DNA of 64,000 nt from Bdellovibrio bacteriovorus W (GTDB lineage: Bacteria > Bdellovibrionota > Bdellovibrionia > Bdellovibrionales > Bdellovibrionaceae), in assembly GCA_000525675.1 (NCBI GenBank), contig CP002190.1:62001-126000 (forward strand). The letters are read 5' to 3'. A model generated the notes under the pieces. That model was not told the DNA's origin. It saw only the letters and a program-made list of their open reading frames with translations, and ran no database searches. Within the stretch, counting starts at the first letter, position 1. The number at the start of each line of letters is the position of its first letter. Made by a program: the position numbers and the translations under genes. This document shows, piece after piece, positions 54,585-63,162 of this stretch.

Positions 54585-55568
54585 CTAAATAAGTCCCTGC
54601 TCTTTAATCCACTGGATGCTGTTGTGAATCGCATCTTTAGCAGGGCGCGGATTAAACGCCAAATCTTTTTTTGCTTTGGAATTGTCGAACCAATGGTACA
54701 TGGTAGCGGTATAGGCATTTTCTCGACTTAAAGGGCCTTTGAGACCCATCTTTTCTAAGCCATCTCCGATAATGCCGATGACATGCAGAAGGCTATCTGG
54801 AAGTTTTACAAAAGGAGGTTCTTTGCCGGCTTCTTTTGCGATCAATTCAAAGAGTTCATGAATTGTGATGTTTTCTCCGGAAAGAATATATCTCTCTCCG
54901 GTTTTACCAACTTTCCAGGCAGAGATAATTCCAGCGACCACATCCTCAACGGCAACCACATTGACGCCACCAGAAGTGTAAAATTTTAACTTTCCTTGTG
55001 CGACTTTGAGCTGCATTTTGCGACTACCTTTTTTTGCATCTCCCGCTCCATAAATCGTAGAGGGATTTAGCATGACGGCATCGACTTTTCCACTTTGACA
55101 GGCTTGGCGAACAAGAACTTCTGCTTGGTGTTTGGTTTCAAAATACCCAAGGTTTAAATCCGTGACATTGTAGGCGGATTCTTCATTGAGGATTTGTGTT
55201 TTATTAAATCCAGCTCCAATAGCGACAACAGAAGAAAGATAAACGAGACGGCGAACTTTACGTTCTTCGCAGGCTTCTAAAACATTGCGTGTTCCGGTGA
55301 CGTTTACTTTATCCATCTGCGGGCGTTGAGATTTTTTGTAAGCGATAAGCCCTGCTAAGTGAAAGACAGTATCCATTCCTTCAAAGGCGTTTAGCAAAGA
55401 AGCTTTGTCCGTGACGTCTCCGTGTAGGTATTTACAGGCAACACCGTCTAGCTCCGAAATGTCGCTTGTGGGGCGAACCAGGGCATAAACGTCATGCCCC
55501 TCGCGTACAAGTTCGCGGGTGAGCCAGCTTCCTAAAAATCCATTTGCACCAGTGACAAGAACTTTCAT
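54585..55568 (-). CDS. NAD(P)-dependent epimerase/reductase, SDR extended family
   Basis: The 327-residue protein has the Rossmann motif TGANGFLGSWLTREL, and the catalytic pattern LSSVVAIGAG with YFETKHQAEVLV (Tyr/Lys). It resembles dihydroflavonol-4-reductase or hopanoid-associated sugar epimerases. The substrate is not evident. It overlaps the PAP2 gene by 4 bases, suggesting a membrane-lipid or sugar-linked pathway. Confidence 0.88.
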   Translation of the reverse strand: MKVLVTGANGFLGSWLTRELVREGHDVYALVRPTSDISELDGVACKYLHGDVTDKASLLNAFEGMDTVFHLAGLIAYKKSQRPQMDKVNVTGTRNVLEACEERKVRRLVYLSSVVAIGAGFNKTQILNEESAYNVTDLNLGYFETKHQAEVLVRQACQSGKVDAVMLNPSTIYGAGDAKKGSRKMQLKVAQGKLKFYTSGGVNVVAVEDVVAGIISAWKVGKTGERYILSGENITIHELFELIAKEAGKEPPFVKLPDSLLHVIGIIGDGLEKMGLKGPLSRENAYTATMYHWFDNSKAKKDLAFNPRPAKDAIHNSIQWIKEQGLI

Positions 55569-56146
55569 GATCTTTTCCTTTTAGCCGGTAAACGAGGTTC
55601 AATCTTTTGATAAAGTCTCGCAAAAAGAAATCCAATAAGTGCCCCTAAGAGACCTCCGACAATGACATCTGTGGGGAAGTGAACTCCGTTGTAAATTCGA
55701 CTGTATCCAATCACGGTTGCTAAAGTCAGCATTGGAACGGTCATAGGTGGAAATACAACACTGGTAAAGGTGGCAAAGCTATACATATTGGTCGAGTGGT
55801 TAGAGACAAAGCTATAGCCTCCAAATGGCGCCCTGACTTCAACATGTAGATTCTCGGTATGTGCGGGGCGAGGACGCTGCACTGTTTTTTTGAAGGCATA
55901 GTTGCCAATGCCGTCTGAAATTAGGACTGATAAAATCGCAAACAAAAAGACAATCGAACCTCGCTTGATTCCTTTATTTAAAGAATACAGAAGAAAAACG
56001 AGGGGGACGAAGAACCATTTGAAATAAACACTCTTATGGAGATCAGTCACCATAGGAAAAAATGTATTGGCCCATTCTGCGGTCCAATGAGAGTTAATGA
56101 GTTCAAAGAGTTGTTTATCGAGGTTCAAAATATAATCTAACATCAT
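55565..56146 (-). CDS. PAP2-family phosphatase
   Basis: The 193-residue protein has several membrane helices and the PAP2 signatures: KKTVQRPRP, SFVSNHSTNMYS (in place of PSGH) and SRIYNGVHFPTDV. Members dephosphorylate undecaprenyl pyrophosphate, phosphatidate or lipid A. The start is ATG 56146, or the next ATG at 56143. A minimal 90 bases separate it from motA on the other strand. Confidence 0.9.
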   Translation of the reverse strand: MMLDYILNLDKQLFELINSHWTAEWANTFFPMVTDLHKSVYFKWFFVPLVFLLYSLNKGIKRGSIVFLFAILSVLISDGIGNYAFKKTVQRPRPAHTENLHVEVRAPFGGYSFVSNHSTNMYSFATFTSVVFPPMTVPMLTLATVIGYSRIYNGVHFPTDVIVGGLLGALIGFLFARLYQKIEPRLPAKRKRS

Positions 56147-56238
56147 GCAGATCGTAGCCTAAAAATACTCTCGCAGAAAGTCTAGGTCTTTCGATGGGGA
56201 TCGTGTCTTGGCAGAGGGGATGTGGCATTCTTGCTGAT

Positions 56239-56991
56239 ATGAATAAGGCAACACTCTTTGGTCTACTTCTTGGTTTTGGCGGCATTCTTTTAGGAAATAT
56301 TCTAGAAGGGGGTCATACAAGTTCTCTTATGCAGTTAACGGCATTTATTATCGTCATGACGGGAACATTTGGTGCTGTGATGGTATCTAGCTCTGAAAAA
56401 GATCTTTCTGTCGGAATGAGTTTGGTGAAAGTCGCTTTCAGAAAAGAAGAAAGAGCCTCTCAAGAGTTGATCGCTGAAATCGTAGAGTGTTCGCGAATCG
56501 CAAAAAAGGAAACTCTTCTATCTTTAGAGCCTCGTATTGCCCGTATTAAAAATCCATTTCTCAAAGACATTCTTAAAAACGTGGTCGACGGAGTAGAGGT
56601 TAATGAGATCCGCGATATCTTTGAAACACGAATTGATAGTGAGGAAGCTGAATTGTTAGGCGGGGCTAAGATTTGGCAAGATGCCGGCGGATTTGCGCCG
56701 ACCATTGGTATTATTGGCGCCGTCTTAGGTTTGATTCACGTTATGGGAAACCTCACTGATACAAGTAAATTGGGTTCGGGTATCGCCGTCGCCTTTGTCG
56801 CGACTGTATATGGTGTTGCGTCGGCCAATCTTCTCTTTCTTCCTTTGGGCAATAAACTGAAAGCTTATGCCAAGCAAGTTGCCAAAGATAGGCAGATGGT
56901 ATTAGAGGGCGGTCTGATGATTGCTCAGGGAATAAATCCATTGGTTATTGAGCAAAAACTAAAAGCTTTTGAGCACGTTTCGAATAGCTAG
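56239..56991 (+). CDS. motA: Flagellar stator protein MotA
   Basis: MotA forms the proton-driven stator ring. From ATG 56239 the protein has 250 residues; upstream codons at 56194 would add an unusual leader. Four membrane helices are seen, with the typical PTIGIIGAVLGLIHVMGNL (A-P-T-x-G) in helix 3 and VAFVATVYGVASANLLFLP in helix 4. The cytoplasmic loop between helices 2 and 3 is of normal length. MotB follows 5 bases later. Confidence 0.95.
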   Translation: MNKATLFGLLLGFGGILLGNILEGGHTSSLMQLTAFIIVMTGTFGAVMVSSSEKDLSVGMSLVKVAFRKEERASQELIAEIVECSRIAKKETLLSLEPRIARIKNPFLKDILKNVVDGVEVNEIRDIFETRIDSEEAELLGGAKIWQDAGGFAPTIGIIGAVLGLIHVMGNLTDTSKLGSGIAVAFVATVYGVASANLLFLPLGNKLKAYAKQVAKDRQMVLEGGLMIAQGINPLVIEQKLKAFEHVSNS

Positions 56992-56996
56992 GTAGC

Positions 56997-57746
56997 ATGA
57001 GAAAAAATAGAAAAATCGAAGAACACGAAAATAACGAGAGATGGTTGGTTTCTTACGCTGACTTCATCACTCTATTGTTTGCGTTCTTCGTGGTCATGTA
57101 TGCGACATCTACTTCGAATGAAGAAAAACAAAAAGAGTTTGAAGAATCCATTAAAGTGAATCTTCACCTTGTTGGAAAAGTAGGCGACGGGGGAAGTGCT
57201 AATAAGTCGATCTTGGATGAAGCATTCTCAGACGTTGGTGTTCAGTTGGGATCTTACCCTCAAAAAGGCGGTCCCAAAGAGGTGGAAGACTATGTTCAAC
57301 GCTATCTTGATAAGAACTTAGCTGAAGAAGATAAAAAAGATATTCAGTCAGTTCATCATGATGCTGTGGGCGTGAAAATTTCTTTAGCGGCATCGACTAT
57401 GTTTCAAGAGGGTTCTTCCAAAATACTACCTCAAGCTAGAGGAGCGTTAGATAAGCTCGCAGATCTTTTAAAAACAAATAATAAGAAAGTTATTATTGAG
57501 GGGCACACGGATAATACACCTATGCAGAGTGCGCAGTTTGCAAGTAATTGGGAGCTTGCCGGTAGTAGAGCATCTACGGTGATTCGCTATTTCACTAAAG
57601 TCCATCAAATAGACGCGGCAAGATTTATTTCAATTTCTTATGGTGATCAAAAGCCGATAGTTCCGAATAGTACTGATGAGAACCGCCGTATAAATAGGCG
57701 CATTGAGATTTATCTTATAACGGATGAGGCGAAGAGCACTCTTTAA
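56997..57746 (+). CDS. motB: Flagellar stator protein MotB
   Basis: MotB anchors the stator to peptidoglycan. The 249-residue protein has one N-terminal membrane helix with the proton-carrying D22 in VSYADFITLLFAFFVVMYA. A plug region follows, then an OmpA-like domain: VIIEGHTDNTPMQSAQFASN with WELAGSRASTVIRYF and DENRRINRRIEI. With motA it makes a complete stator; further flagellar genes are not in this window. Confidence 0.95.
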   Translation: MRKNRKIEEHENNERWLVSYADFITLLFAFFVVMYATSTSNEEKQKEFEESIKVNLHLVGKVGDGGSANKSILDEAFSDVGVQLGSYPQKGGPKEVEDYVQRYLDKNLAEEDKKDIQSVHHDAVGVKISLAASTMFQEGSSKILPQARGALDKLADLLKTNNKKVIIEGHTDNTPMQSAQFASNWELAGSRASTVIRYFTKVHQIDAARFISISYGDQKPIVPNSTDENRRINRRIEIYLITDEAKSTL

Positions 57747-57754
57747 GAGTGCTC
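57734..57754. other. Hairpin overlapping the motB stop
   Basis: GAGCACTC/GAGTGCTC encloses TTTAA, which contains the stop TAA. It lacks a T-run and lies between convergent genes, so it may weakly terminate or protect both transcripts. Confidence 0.4.
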
Positions 57755-57771
57755 AAGGTGTCCTTATTTCT

Positions 57772-58455
57772 CTAGACGCATTCTTTAAGTTTTTTAACGA
57801 TTTCTAAAGCCTTGGCTTTATCAACTTTGCGCACTTCCATAATCGCGTCGACGAAAGATTCTTCATAACTCTTTCTACCTGTTTCCGCCAATTCGGAAAG
57901 TCTCTCTAGAACAAGGGTATAAGAATCTCTTTCTCCTTTAGAGAAATTAACGATGATTTCGCTAGAAACTGTTTCGATCTTCATTAAAGAGTCTCTCACC
58001 AAAGTCAGCTCTTCTCGAGACAGAGACTTGATACTGGTTTCTTTGACGGCGCCAACAAGAGTTCCATTCGTGATGAGTTTCGTAGCAGCGTCGGCAGCCT
58101 TTTCGATGGAAGTGGCTTCTAGAGGGTCCACTTTTGCAAGCTCCACACTCATTCTTTTTGCCGCAATGATCGTAACAAAGTTATCCATTCTCAGAGTTCC
58201 AGCCTCACCGCTAAGGGCACTCAATACTTGGCGTTGTTGAGTGCGAGGAATTTTAAGCTCTTCGATTATAATTTTTTTTGCTTCATTTAAAGAAGTTTCG
58301 TTAAGGCGTTTGGCGCTGGCGGCTTTACCATAAACGGCTTCTTTTGCCATTTTTGTATAGTTTAAAAGTGCTTCGCGCGGGGAGCGAGCCGCCGGACCAG
58401 CCGCACTTGTCGCGCAGGCAAAAAATATTGATGCAATGATCAGTGTATTTTTCAT
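57772..58455 (-). CDS. Exported helical protein, unknown function
   Basis: The 227-residue protein has a signal peptide (about 1-18), with a cysteine near its end (FACATSA), possibly a lipobox of weak form. The remainder is helical and charged, with two long helices and a C-terminal cysteine. No family is recognised. It is 125 bases downstream of the large membrane-protein gene and may belong to the same operon. Confidence 0.55.
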   Translation of the reverse strand: MKNTLIIASIFFACATSAAGPAARSPREALLNYTKMAKEAVYGKAASAKRLNETSLNEAKKIIIEELKIPRTQQRQVLSALSGEAGTLRMDNFVTIIAAKRMSVELAKVDPLEATSIEKAADAATKLITNGTLVGAVKETSIKSLSREELTLVRDSLMKIETVSSEIIVNFSKGERDSYTLVLERLSELAETGRKSYEESFVDAIMEVRKVDKAKALEIVKKLKECV

Positions 58456-58580
58456 ATTAAAGCTCCTTCAGCTTCTTTAAGTCACTTTCTAACTGTGCAA
58501 TTCGCCGTCCACTCTAAAACAAATTTATGCTGTCCTTGAGAGTGAACGCTGTTTAACTTTTAAACTTCGAACCAAAAGAG

Positions 58581-61412
58581 TTACTTCGCTCCAGGCAGAG
58601 TCACTCCACGGATAATCGCTAACTTGGCTTGAATTTCGTTATTAAACTTTTGTTGTTCCATATTGATACGCTTCGTATCTTGTATTTTGTCCCAGTTAAC
58701 GGCATTGGCAATCACTCCATACATCATGATTTCCGAAGCCAAGCTCTGTAGGTTCTCCAAAACCAAGACCGCAACTTCATGTTGGTTTTTATTTAGCTTT
58801 ACCTGAGCCAGAGAGGGCTCGTCTCCGACGCCAAGATGATCAGCGATTTTTTTAAGAGCCGCTTGAATATTTCCAACCTGTTCGTCGATTTGATAGTTTT
58901 CTAAATCTGAGGCGATAACGCTGCGACCCTGTTTTTGTACAACTTGAATGCGCTTAAGTAGATCTCTGAGTTTAATAAACTCTGCTTCTACTGAGAGGGA
59001 CAATTCGTTTGTAGGAGAGTTTTCAAGAGTTCTTATAAACTCTGAGTTGAATTGCTTCTGAGGCTTCGCAAGATCTTCTAAAATAGACAGATAGTATCTC
59101 TCTTCCTGAAGAGCTGATTTAAGGGCGCCGTTATGAATAGGTCCACCTTCAACGTAACGTTTTCTCTCTTCAGAGGAGAAATAGAATTTAATACTCTTTA
59201 AAGGATTCTGCAAAATAGGGCGACCGTTAACGATACTTTTTTCTTCGTTAAAAATCTTGGCCACTAGTTTAGTGACGATTTTATCATAGTGCTTTCCGTA
59301 CTCTTCAAAAGCTTTAAGAATCTGCCCCTCAGTTTTTTGTTTCCACCACTGAGAGAATGCCTCGTCATTTTCTTGAGAGCCGATGGCTGAAAGACGAGCT
59401 TCGTGGATCAGGTAATCCGCATACCCTTTATAGGTTTTTCCTGAAGAAGCAACTGGAACAGCATAGATGTTTTCAGCTCTCAGTTGTGGAGTTCCGAAGT
59501 TGGTGCAATGTCTAAACGCATCTTGTGACTTCTTAATTTGTGGTGGCATAAACACTGAAGGAAATCCCGTCGAGTTGCGAATGACAGTGCCACCATTTTC
59601 AAGGTCAGGTCCACAGACCATTTGCATGAGGAAGTAGTCGGAAATCTGTGGTGTAAAAAAAGCTCCTACCTGGCGGTAGTAGTTCGCATTTTTTAAAATA
59701 TCCGCCTGAAGGGGAGAAGAAGTGTAAGTCGCGCCAAAGCCATGGCCAATCCCCATCTTCGGAGATGGATTGCCAAGTTTATTCTTAAAATCCGAAAGAA
59801 AGCGTTTATAAGGGTGAGAAGTGCCAGCATTCACGAGGCCTGCTTGAAAGTCCACATTGAAGGACACAAGGGCATTGCCTTTTTCAATTCTGGAATTTGC
59901 TTTAAGGCTATTGATAATTGATTGAGCCTTTTCTCTTTCATTTTTATACAAATACTTTCCGTCTTTGGATTGCAAATAGCTCTCTGCCCAAGCGATAGCT
60001 TGAGAGATGGTGTCTTCTTGAAGAGGTTCTACGAAGTCAGGCTTTAGAAAGTATAAATCTTCACGGCCCTCATTGAGGTCATGAGCTTTAACACCATAGT
60101 AAGGATAGCTGCGCTCTAAGAGGCGGATAGGGCTTTCTTGATAGCGAGAGTTGCGGGCTTCCACTAAGAAACTATCGTAAAAGTGGTAGCTCGCATTAAA
60201 CATGGATGTCATCTGCAAAAGGGCTTGGGACCAATTCTGATGGGCCTCATAAACTTCAGACATATTCATCATGCGCCAGTTGACCATTTTCTCACGAAAT
60301 TCTTTAAGCTGTTTTTGCAAAGAGACGCTGGATGTACTCCAAGATTTTGATTTAAGATCGTTGATTTCTGCATTGAGTTGATCATTCACTTCATAGAACT
60401 CTGCTCCATCGTACATGTTTTTCCAAACATAGGTTACGTGGCGATTGAGCCAAGCATCGATGGCAACAAAGGCTGTGATTTGTAGCCCTTTGACTAATAA
60501 AAGGCGAATCCCTTTAAGATGCATAGACCCTGGTGCTAACCACAGGGCGATGTCGACGCCTGTGACGCGAATGATAGCTTTTGTTGCTAATGATTGAGCG
60601 GCTCCCGCAAGGCCAGACGAAATCAGCATGGAGACAATTCCAGGGGCAAACTCCCAGATTTTCTTTTTTAGAACAAGATACTCGTAAGCTTTTGCGCAAG
60701 GATCTTTCTCAACTCCAGATTCATAGTCTTTTTGAGTCAGTGCAGTTCCCATCATTGTTTTAGCGCATGCTTTGACGTTAGGGTCTGAGGCTACTTGAGA
60801 AAGATAAGTTTGTAAGAAGGCTCCAACGGTCATGCCTAAGTATGGAATCATGTGATGAAATTTTGGATTTTTCATGTACATAGCTAGCACGTTGGCGGTG
60901 ACTCCTTGAGAGTACATAAAAGTGAAAAAGCCAAAAACGCCTAATGGAGAAAGCGAATGCTCAACGTGTTGCTGAAGGGCTACCGGGTTCTGAGAATAAT
61001 TGGTGATAAGCTGACTTGCGACAACAGCTCCCATAGCAACGAAGAAAATAGCTGATTCCGCAGGAAGATTTCTAACTGAGTGAGACCAAGCGGCTTTATT
61101 AGAAGCCTTAATGCGACTCATCTCTTCAAGCATCATCTGATTTAAATTCTTTGGAGAATATTTTTTAAGCTCACCCTCAGCCGCAAATGGAATTTCCATA
61201 GCAAGTTTTTGGGAGGCCTTATCAAAGACCAATGCTTTTTCGCCACTAACATCTAAGCGCAGCTCATAGCCCATAGGCTCAAGAAAGTTTTTATACTGAG
61301 CAATCTTCGCCTGATCAGCCTCGCTTAGAGGAGCTGCCAAGGCAACGGGAGATAGAACCATATTGATGGCTGCAAAAAAAATGAGAATGTTTTGAACGAT
61401 ATTTCGTAACAC
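58581..61412 (-). CDS. Large exported/membrane protein, unknown function
   Basis: From GTG 61412 (GGGAGAG six bases upstream) the protein has 943 residues. It has a signal-like N-terminus (ending VALA), and about five hydrophobic segments between residues 110 and 330 (such as AIFFVAMGAVVASQLI, APGIVSMLISSGLAGAAQSL, LLLVKGLQITAFVAIDAWL). The long C-terminal half is soluble, helical and without recognised domains. Two cysteine pairs are spaced like disulfides (KACAK and DPCAK; MVCGP and RHCTN). Its function is unknown. Confidence 0.6.
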   Translation of the reverse strand: MLRNIVQNILIFFAAINMVLSPVALAAPLSEADQAKIAQYKNFLEPMGYELRLDVSGEKALVFDKASQKLAMEIPFAAEGELKKYSPKNLNQMMLEEMSRIKASNKAAWSHSVRNLPAESAIFFVAMGAVVASQLITNYSQNPVALQQHVEHSLSPLGVFGFFTFMYSQGVTANVLAMYMKNPKFHHMIPYLGMTVGAFLQTYLSQVASDPNVKACAKTMMGTALTQKDYESGVEKDPCAKAYEYLVLKKKIWEFAPGIVSMLISSGLAGAAQSLATKAIIRVTGVDIALWLAPGSMHLKGIRLLLVKGLQITAFVAIDAWLNRHVTYVWKNMYDGAEFYEVNDQLNAEINDLKSKSWSTSSVSLQKQLKEFREKMVNWRMMNMSEVYEAHQNWSQALLQMTSMFNASYHFYDSFLVEARNSRYQESPIRLLERSYPYYGVKAHDLNEGREDLYFLKPDFVEPLQEDTISQAIAWAESYLQSKDGKYLYKNEREKAQSIINSLKANSRIEKGNALVSFNVDFQAGLVNAGTSHPYKRFLSDFKNKLGNPSPKMGIGHGFGATYTSSPLQADILKNANYYRQVGAFFTPQISDYFLMQMVCGPDLENGGTVIRNSTGFPSVFMPPQIKKSQDAFRHCTNFGTPQLRAENIYAVPVASSGKTYKGYADYLIHEARLSAIGSQENDEAFSQWWKQKTEGQILKAFEEYGKHYDKIVTKLVAKIFNEEKSIVNGRPILQNPLKSIKFYFSSEERKRYVEGGPIHNGALKSALQEERYYLSILEDLAKPQKQFNSEFIRTLENSPTNELSLSVEAEFIKLRDLLKRIQVVQKQGRSVIASDLENYQIDEQVGNIQAALKKIADHLGVGDEPSLAQVKLNKNQHEVAVLVLENLQSLASEIMMYGVIANAVNWDKIQDTKRINMEQQKFNNEIQAKLAIIRGVTLPGAK

Positions 61413-61586
61413 AATCTCTCCCACTTCAAGAGTTCATATCTATGAAGAAGCAAGAGCAGTGCCTTTAGAGAAGAGTTTAAATGCTTTAGGGCTGTCTCAA
61501 TTTGAGAAGGGACAAATCAGGTCGCTCGGGTGTTATCTTTTTTGACAGAAAAAAGTCTCATTCTGAGATTTATGGGTTATCCACAA

Positions 61587-62882
61587 TTAAGTATTTTCTG
61601 AGTAGAGCCAATTTAGCGCATATTTATGATTTAAATAGCCAAACTTCTGCATGATTTTTAGAGAAAAGTAGGCCATGTCCTTATAACCGTAAGCGACCCA
61701 CTTTAGGGTTTTGATACCTCGATTGATTCCTTCCACAACACTTGTCGTATAGCGATATGTAAAGTAGTTCCAGAAATCGCGAGCCTCTGCAAGGCTACTA
61801 ATGTATTTTGCTAATTCCCATGCGTTGATATTCATAGACCACTCATAAATCTCATACATCTTCAGCCTAGCTTCATCTTCTGTCTGAGAATCAAACATCT
61901 GATAGAAGCGTTCTTTTATGATTTCTATTTTTGCGAGCCTTGAATTAATACTTAGTACTTCGTTAATATGCTGTATTTCCTTCTCTGTCCTATGCGTAGC
62001 CCTTTTTAAAAAGATCCATTTATTCTTACCCATCAAAAGACTTCCGTAATGCTCTCTCCCTTTCACTCTTTCGGCTTCATTCTTACGTTCGTCATTGATA
62101 AGTTCTGTGAATCTTTGAACGAGATGGAAGCGATCCCACACAAGAGAGGCTTTCTTGCAATGCTCTTTTACGCTTGCCCCATAGCCCTCGTGTTGGTCTG
62201 TTGCGACAACTTGTATCTGCTCGCAAGCCTCGGGCCCTATCATTGAGAAGAATGTATCTAGCGCTTCTTTACGTCGTGACTTAGAAATCCAGATGACCTT
62301 ATGAGTTCTTAGATCCACAATGACAGTGAAAAAAAGATCGTCTCTTGTTTCATTGCTCTTTTGTTGTTTGGGACCTCTAGCATAAACTTCATCGACACCA
62401 ATATGGGTAACCTTGGGGATTTTGTAACCTTGCAACAGTCTACCTAGAATATATTTATCAATTTTATAGCAGGTCATTTTATCAACTGATTTCAAAATCC
62501 CAACCTGCCTTACAGTTGCAATTTCACTAAGTCGGTTAATATACCAAGCAAGATCCATTGTTATATGGGGAGATGTAGGGCAAAGCCATGGTATCCACTC
62601 GGCGCGTACTTTCTTACAATGAGCGCAGTGACGTTGCTCAGTGAAGAAATGGACTTCAACTTGAAAATTAAAGATTTTTAAGTGTTTTACTTTACGATGG
62701 TAGCGATCATGGTAGTTTCCCAAAGGCTCCAAGCATTTGGAGCAAATCCTTTTTTCCGAGGCTCTATGTTCCAAATGAATTTCAATGCGCTGATCCGCGA
62801 TGAATTCTTTAATGTCTTTCACTGAAAAACCTTGAAAAGAATCTAAAAACCGAGGAATTAAAAGGGTGGGCTCTGTAAACAT
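61587..62882 (-). CDS. ISL3-family transposase, second type
   Basis: The 431-residue transposase starts at ATG 62882 with AAAGGA eight bases upstream. It has a zinc-binding N-terminus (CSKCLEPL and CAHCKKVR) and the DDE core: HIGVDEVYAR, VVATDQHEGYGASV and TSVVEGINRGIKTLKW (catalytic Asp, Asp, Glu). Sequence differs from the first ISL3 transposase at 5065, so two lineages of this family coexist. The frame is intact. Confidence 0.92.
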   Translation of the reverse strand: MFTEPTLLIPRFLDSFQGFSVKDIKEFIADQRIEIHLEHRASEKRICSKCLEPLGNYHDRYHRKVKHLKIFNFQVEVHFFTEQRHCAHCKKVRAEWIPWLCPTSPHITMDLAWYINRLSEIATVRQVGILKSVDKMTCYKIDKYILGRLLQGYKIPKVTHIGVDEVYARGPKQQKSNETRDDLFFTVIVDLRTHKVIWISKSRRKEALDTFFSMIGPEACEQIQVVATDQHEGYGASVKEHCKKASLVWDRFHLVQRFTELINDERKNEAERVKGREHYGSLLMGKNKWIFLKRATHRTEKEIQHINEVLSINSRLAKIEIIKERFYQMFDSQTEDEARLKMYEIYEWSMNINAWELAKYISSLAEARDFWNYFTYRYTTSVVEGINRGIKTLKWVAYGYKDMAYFSLKIMQKFGYLNHKYALNWLYSENT

Positions 62883-62884
62883 GT

Positions 62885-62936
62885 TGCAATCCTTTGATGA
62901 GTTTTTGGTGGTACAAAAATCTAATCAAAGATTGCA
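62885..62936. repeat. Imperfect inverted repeat upstream of the transposase
   Basis: TGCAATCCTTTGAT (62885-62898) is mirrored by ATCAAAGATTGCA (62924-62936) with one extra base. It spans the ribosome binding site region of the transposase and could limit its expression. Confidence 0.4.
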
Positions 62937-62970
62937 TGGTTTATGGAGCTTTTTTATTTGATGCGCAGGA

Positions 62971-63090
62971 TGTGGGTAAGTCCCTTTAAAAAGGGATCTC
63001 CGGCAGGCATGGATGCCTGCGACCGCCAAAGGCGGTCAAGAAGCCGGCTGAGCCTGGATGGCGTATCCCGTTTAAAGGGACTTATCCACA
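62971..63090. repeat. Structured 120-bp inverted-repeat element (MITE/REP-like)
   Basis: The ends form a 20-bp inverted repeat, 62971-62990 (TGTGGGTAAGTCCCTTTAAA) and 63071-63090 (TTTAAAGGGACTTATCCACA), with one mismatch. Inside are nested pairs: GGGAT (62993)/ATCCC (63065), CCGGC (63000)/GCCGG (63043), AGGCAT/ATGCCT near 63005-63018 and GACCGCC (63021)/GGCGGTC (63031). The inner part is more GC-rich than its surroundings. It looks like a cloverleaf-like repeated element or RNA. Confidence 0.7.
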
Positions 63091-63120
63091 GCCGACCCAC
63101 TTAAATTAGAAAGATCCCAG

Positions 63121-63152
63121 AAAAAAAGCTCTCTTTTTACAGAGAGCTTTTT
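63121..63152 (-). terminator. Terminator after the gene entering from the right edge
   Basis: AGCTCTCT/AGAGAGCT with loop TTTTAC and flanking A and T runs lies just beyond the minus-strand stop at 63163. Confidence 0.85.
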
Positions 63153-63162
63153 GAGAAAAATC

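Larger units (their letters stand above)
61574..62984 (-). mobile_element. Second ISL3-family element (ends tentative)
   Basis: The transposase gene at 61587-62882 is flanked by GGGTTATCCACA (61574-61585) and TGTGGGTAAGTCCC (62971-62984), an imperfect inverted pair that fits the ISL3 style of GG-starting ends but needs a 2-base gap. I find no 8-bp target duplication next to these ends, so the boundaries are uncertain and the right end overlaps the structured element at 62971. Confidence 0.4.

Noticed and set aside
61574-62984. Target duplication of the second ISL3 element
   Set aside because: Sequences next to the tentative ends (AGATTTAT and TTTAAAAA) do not match.
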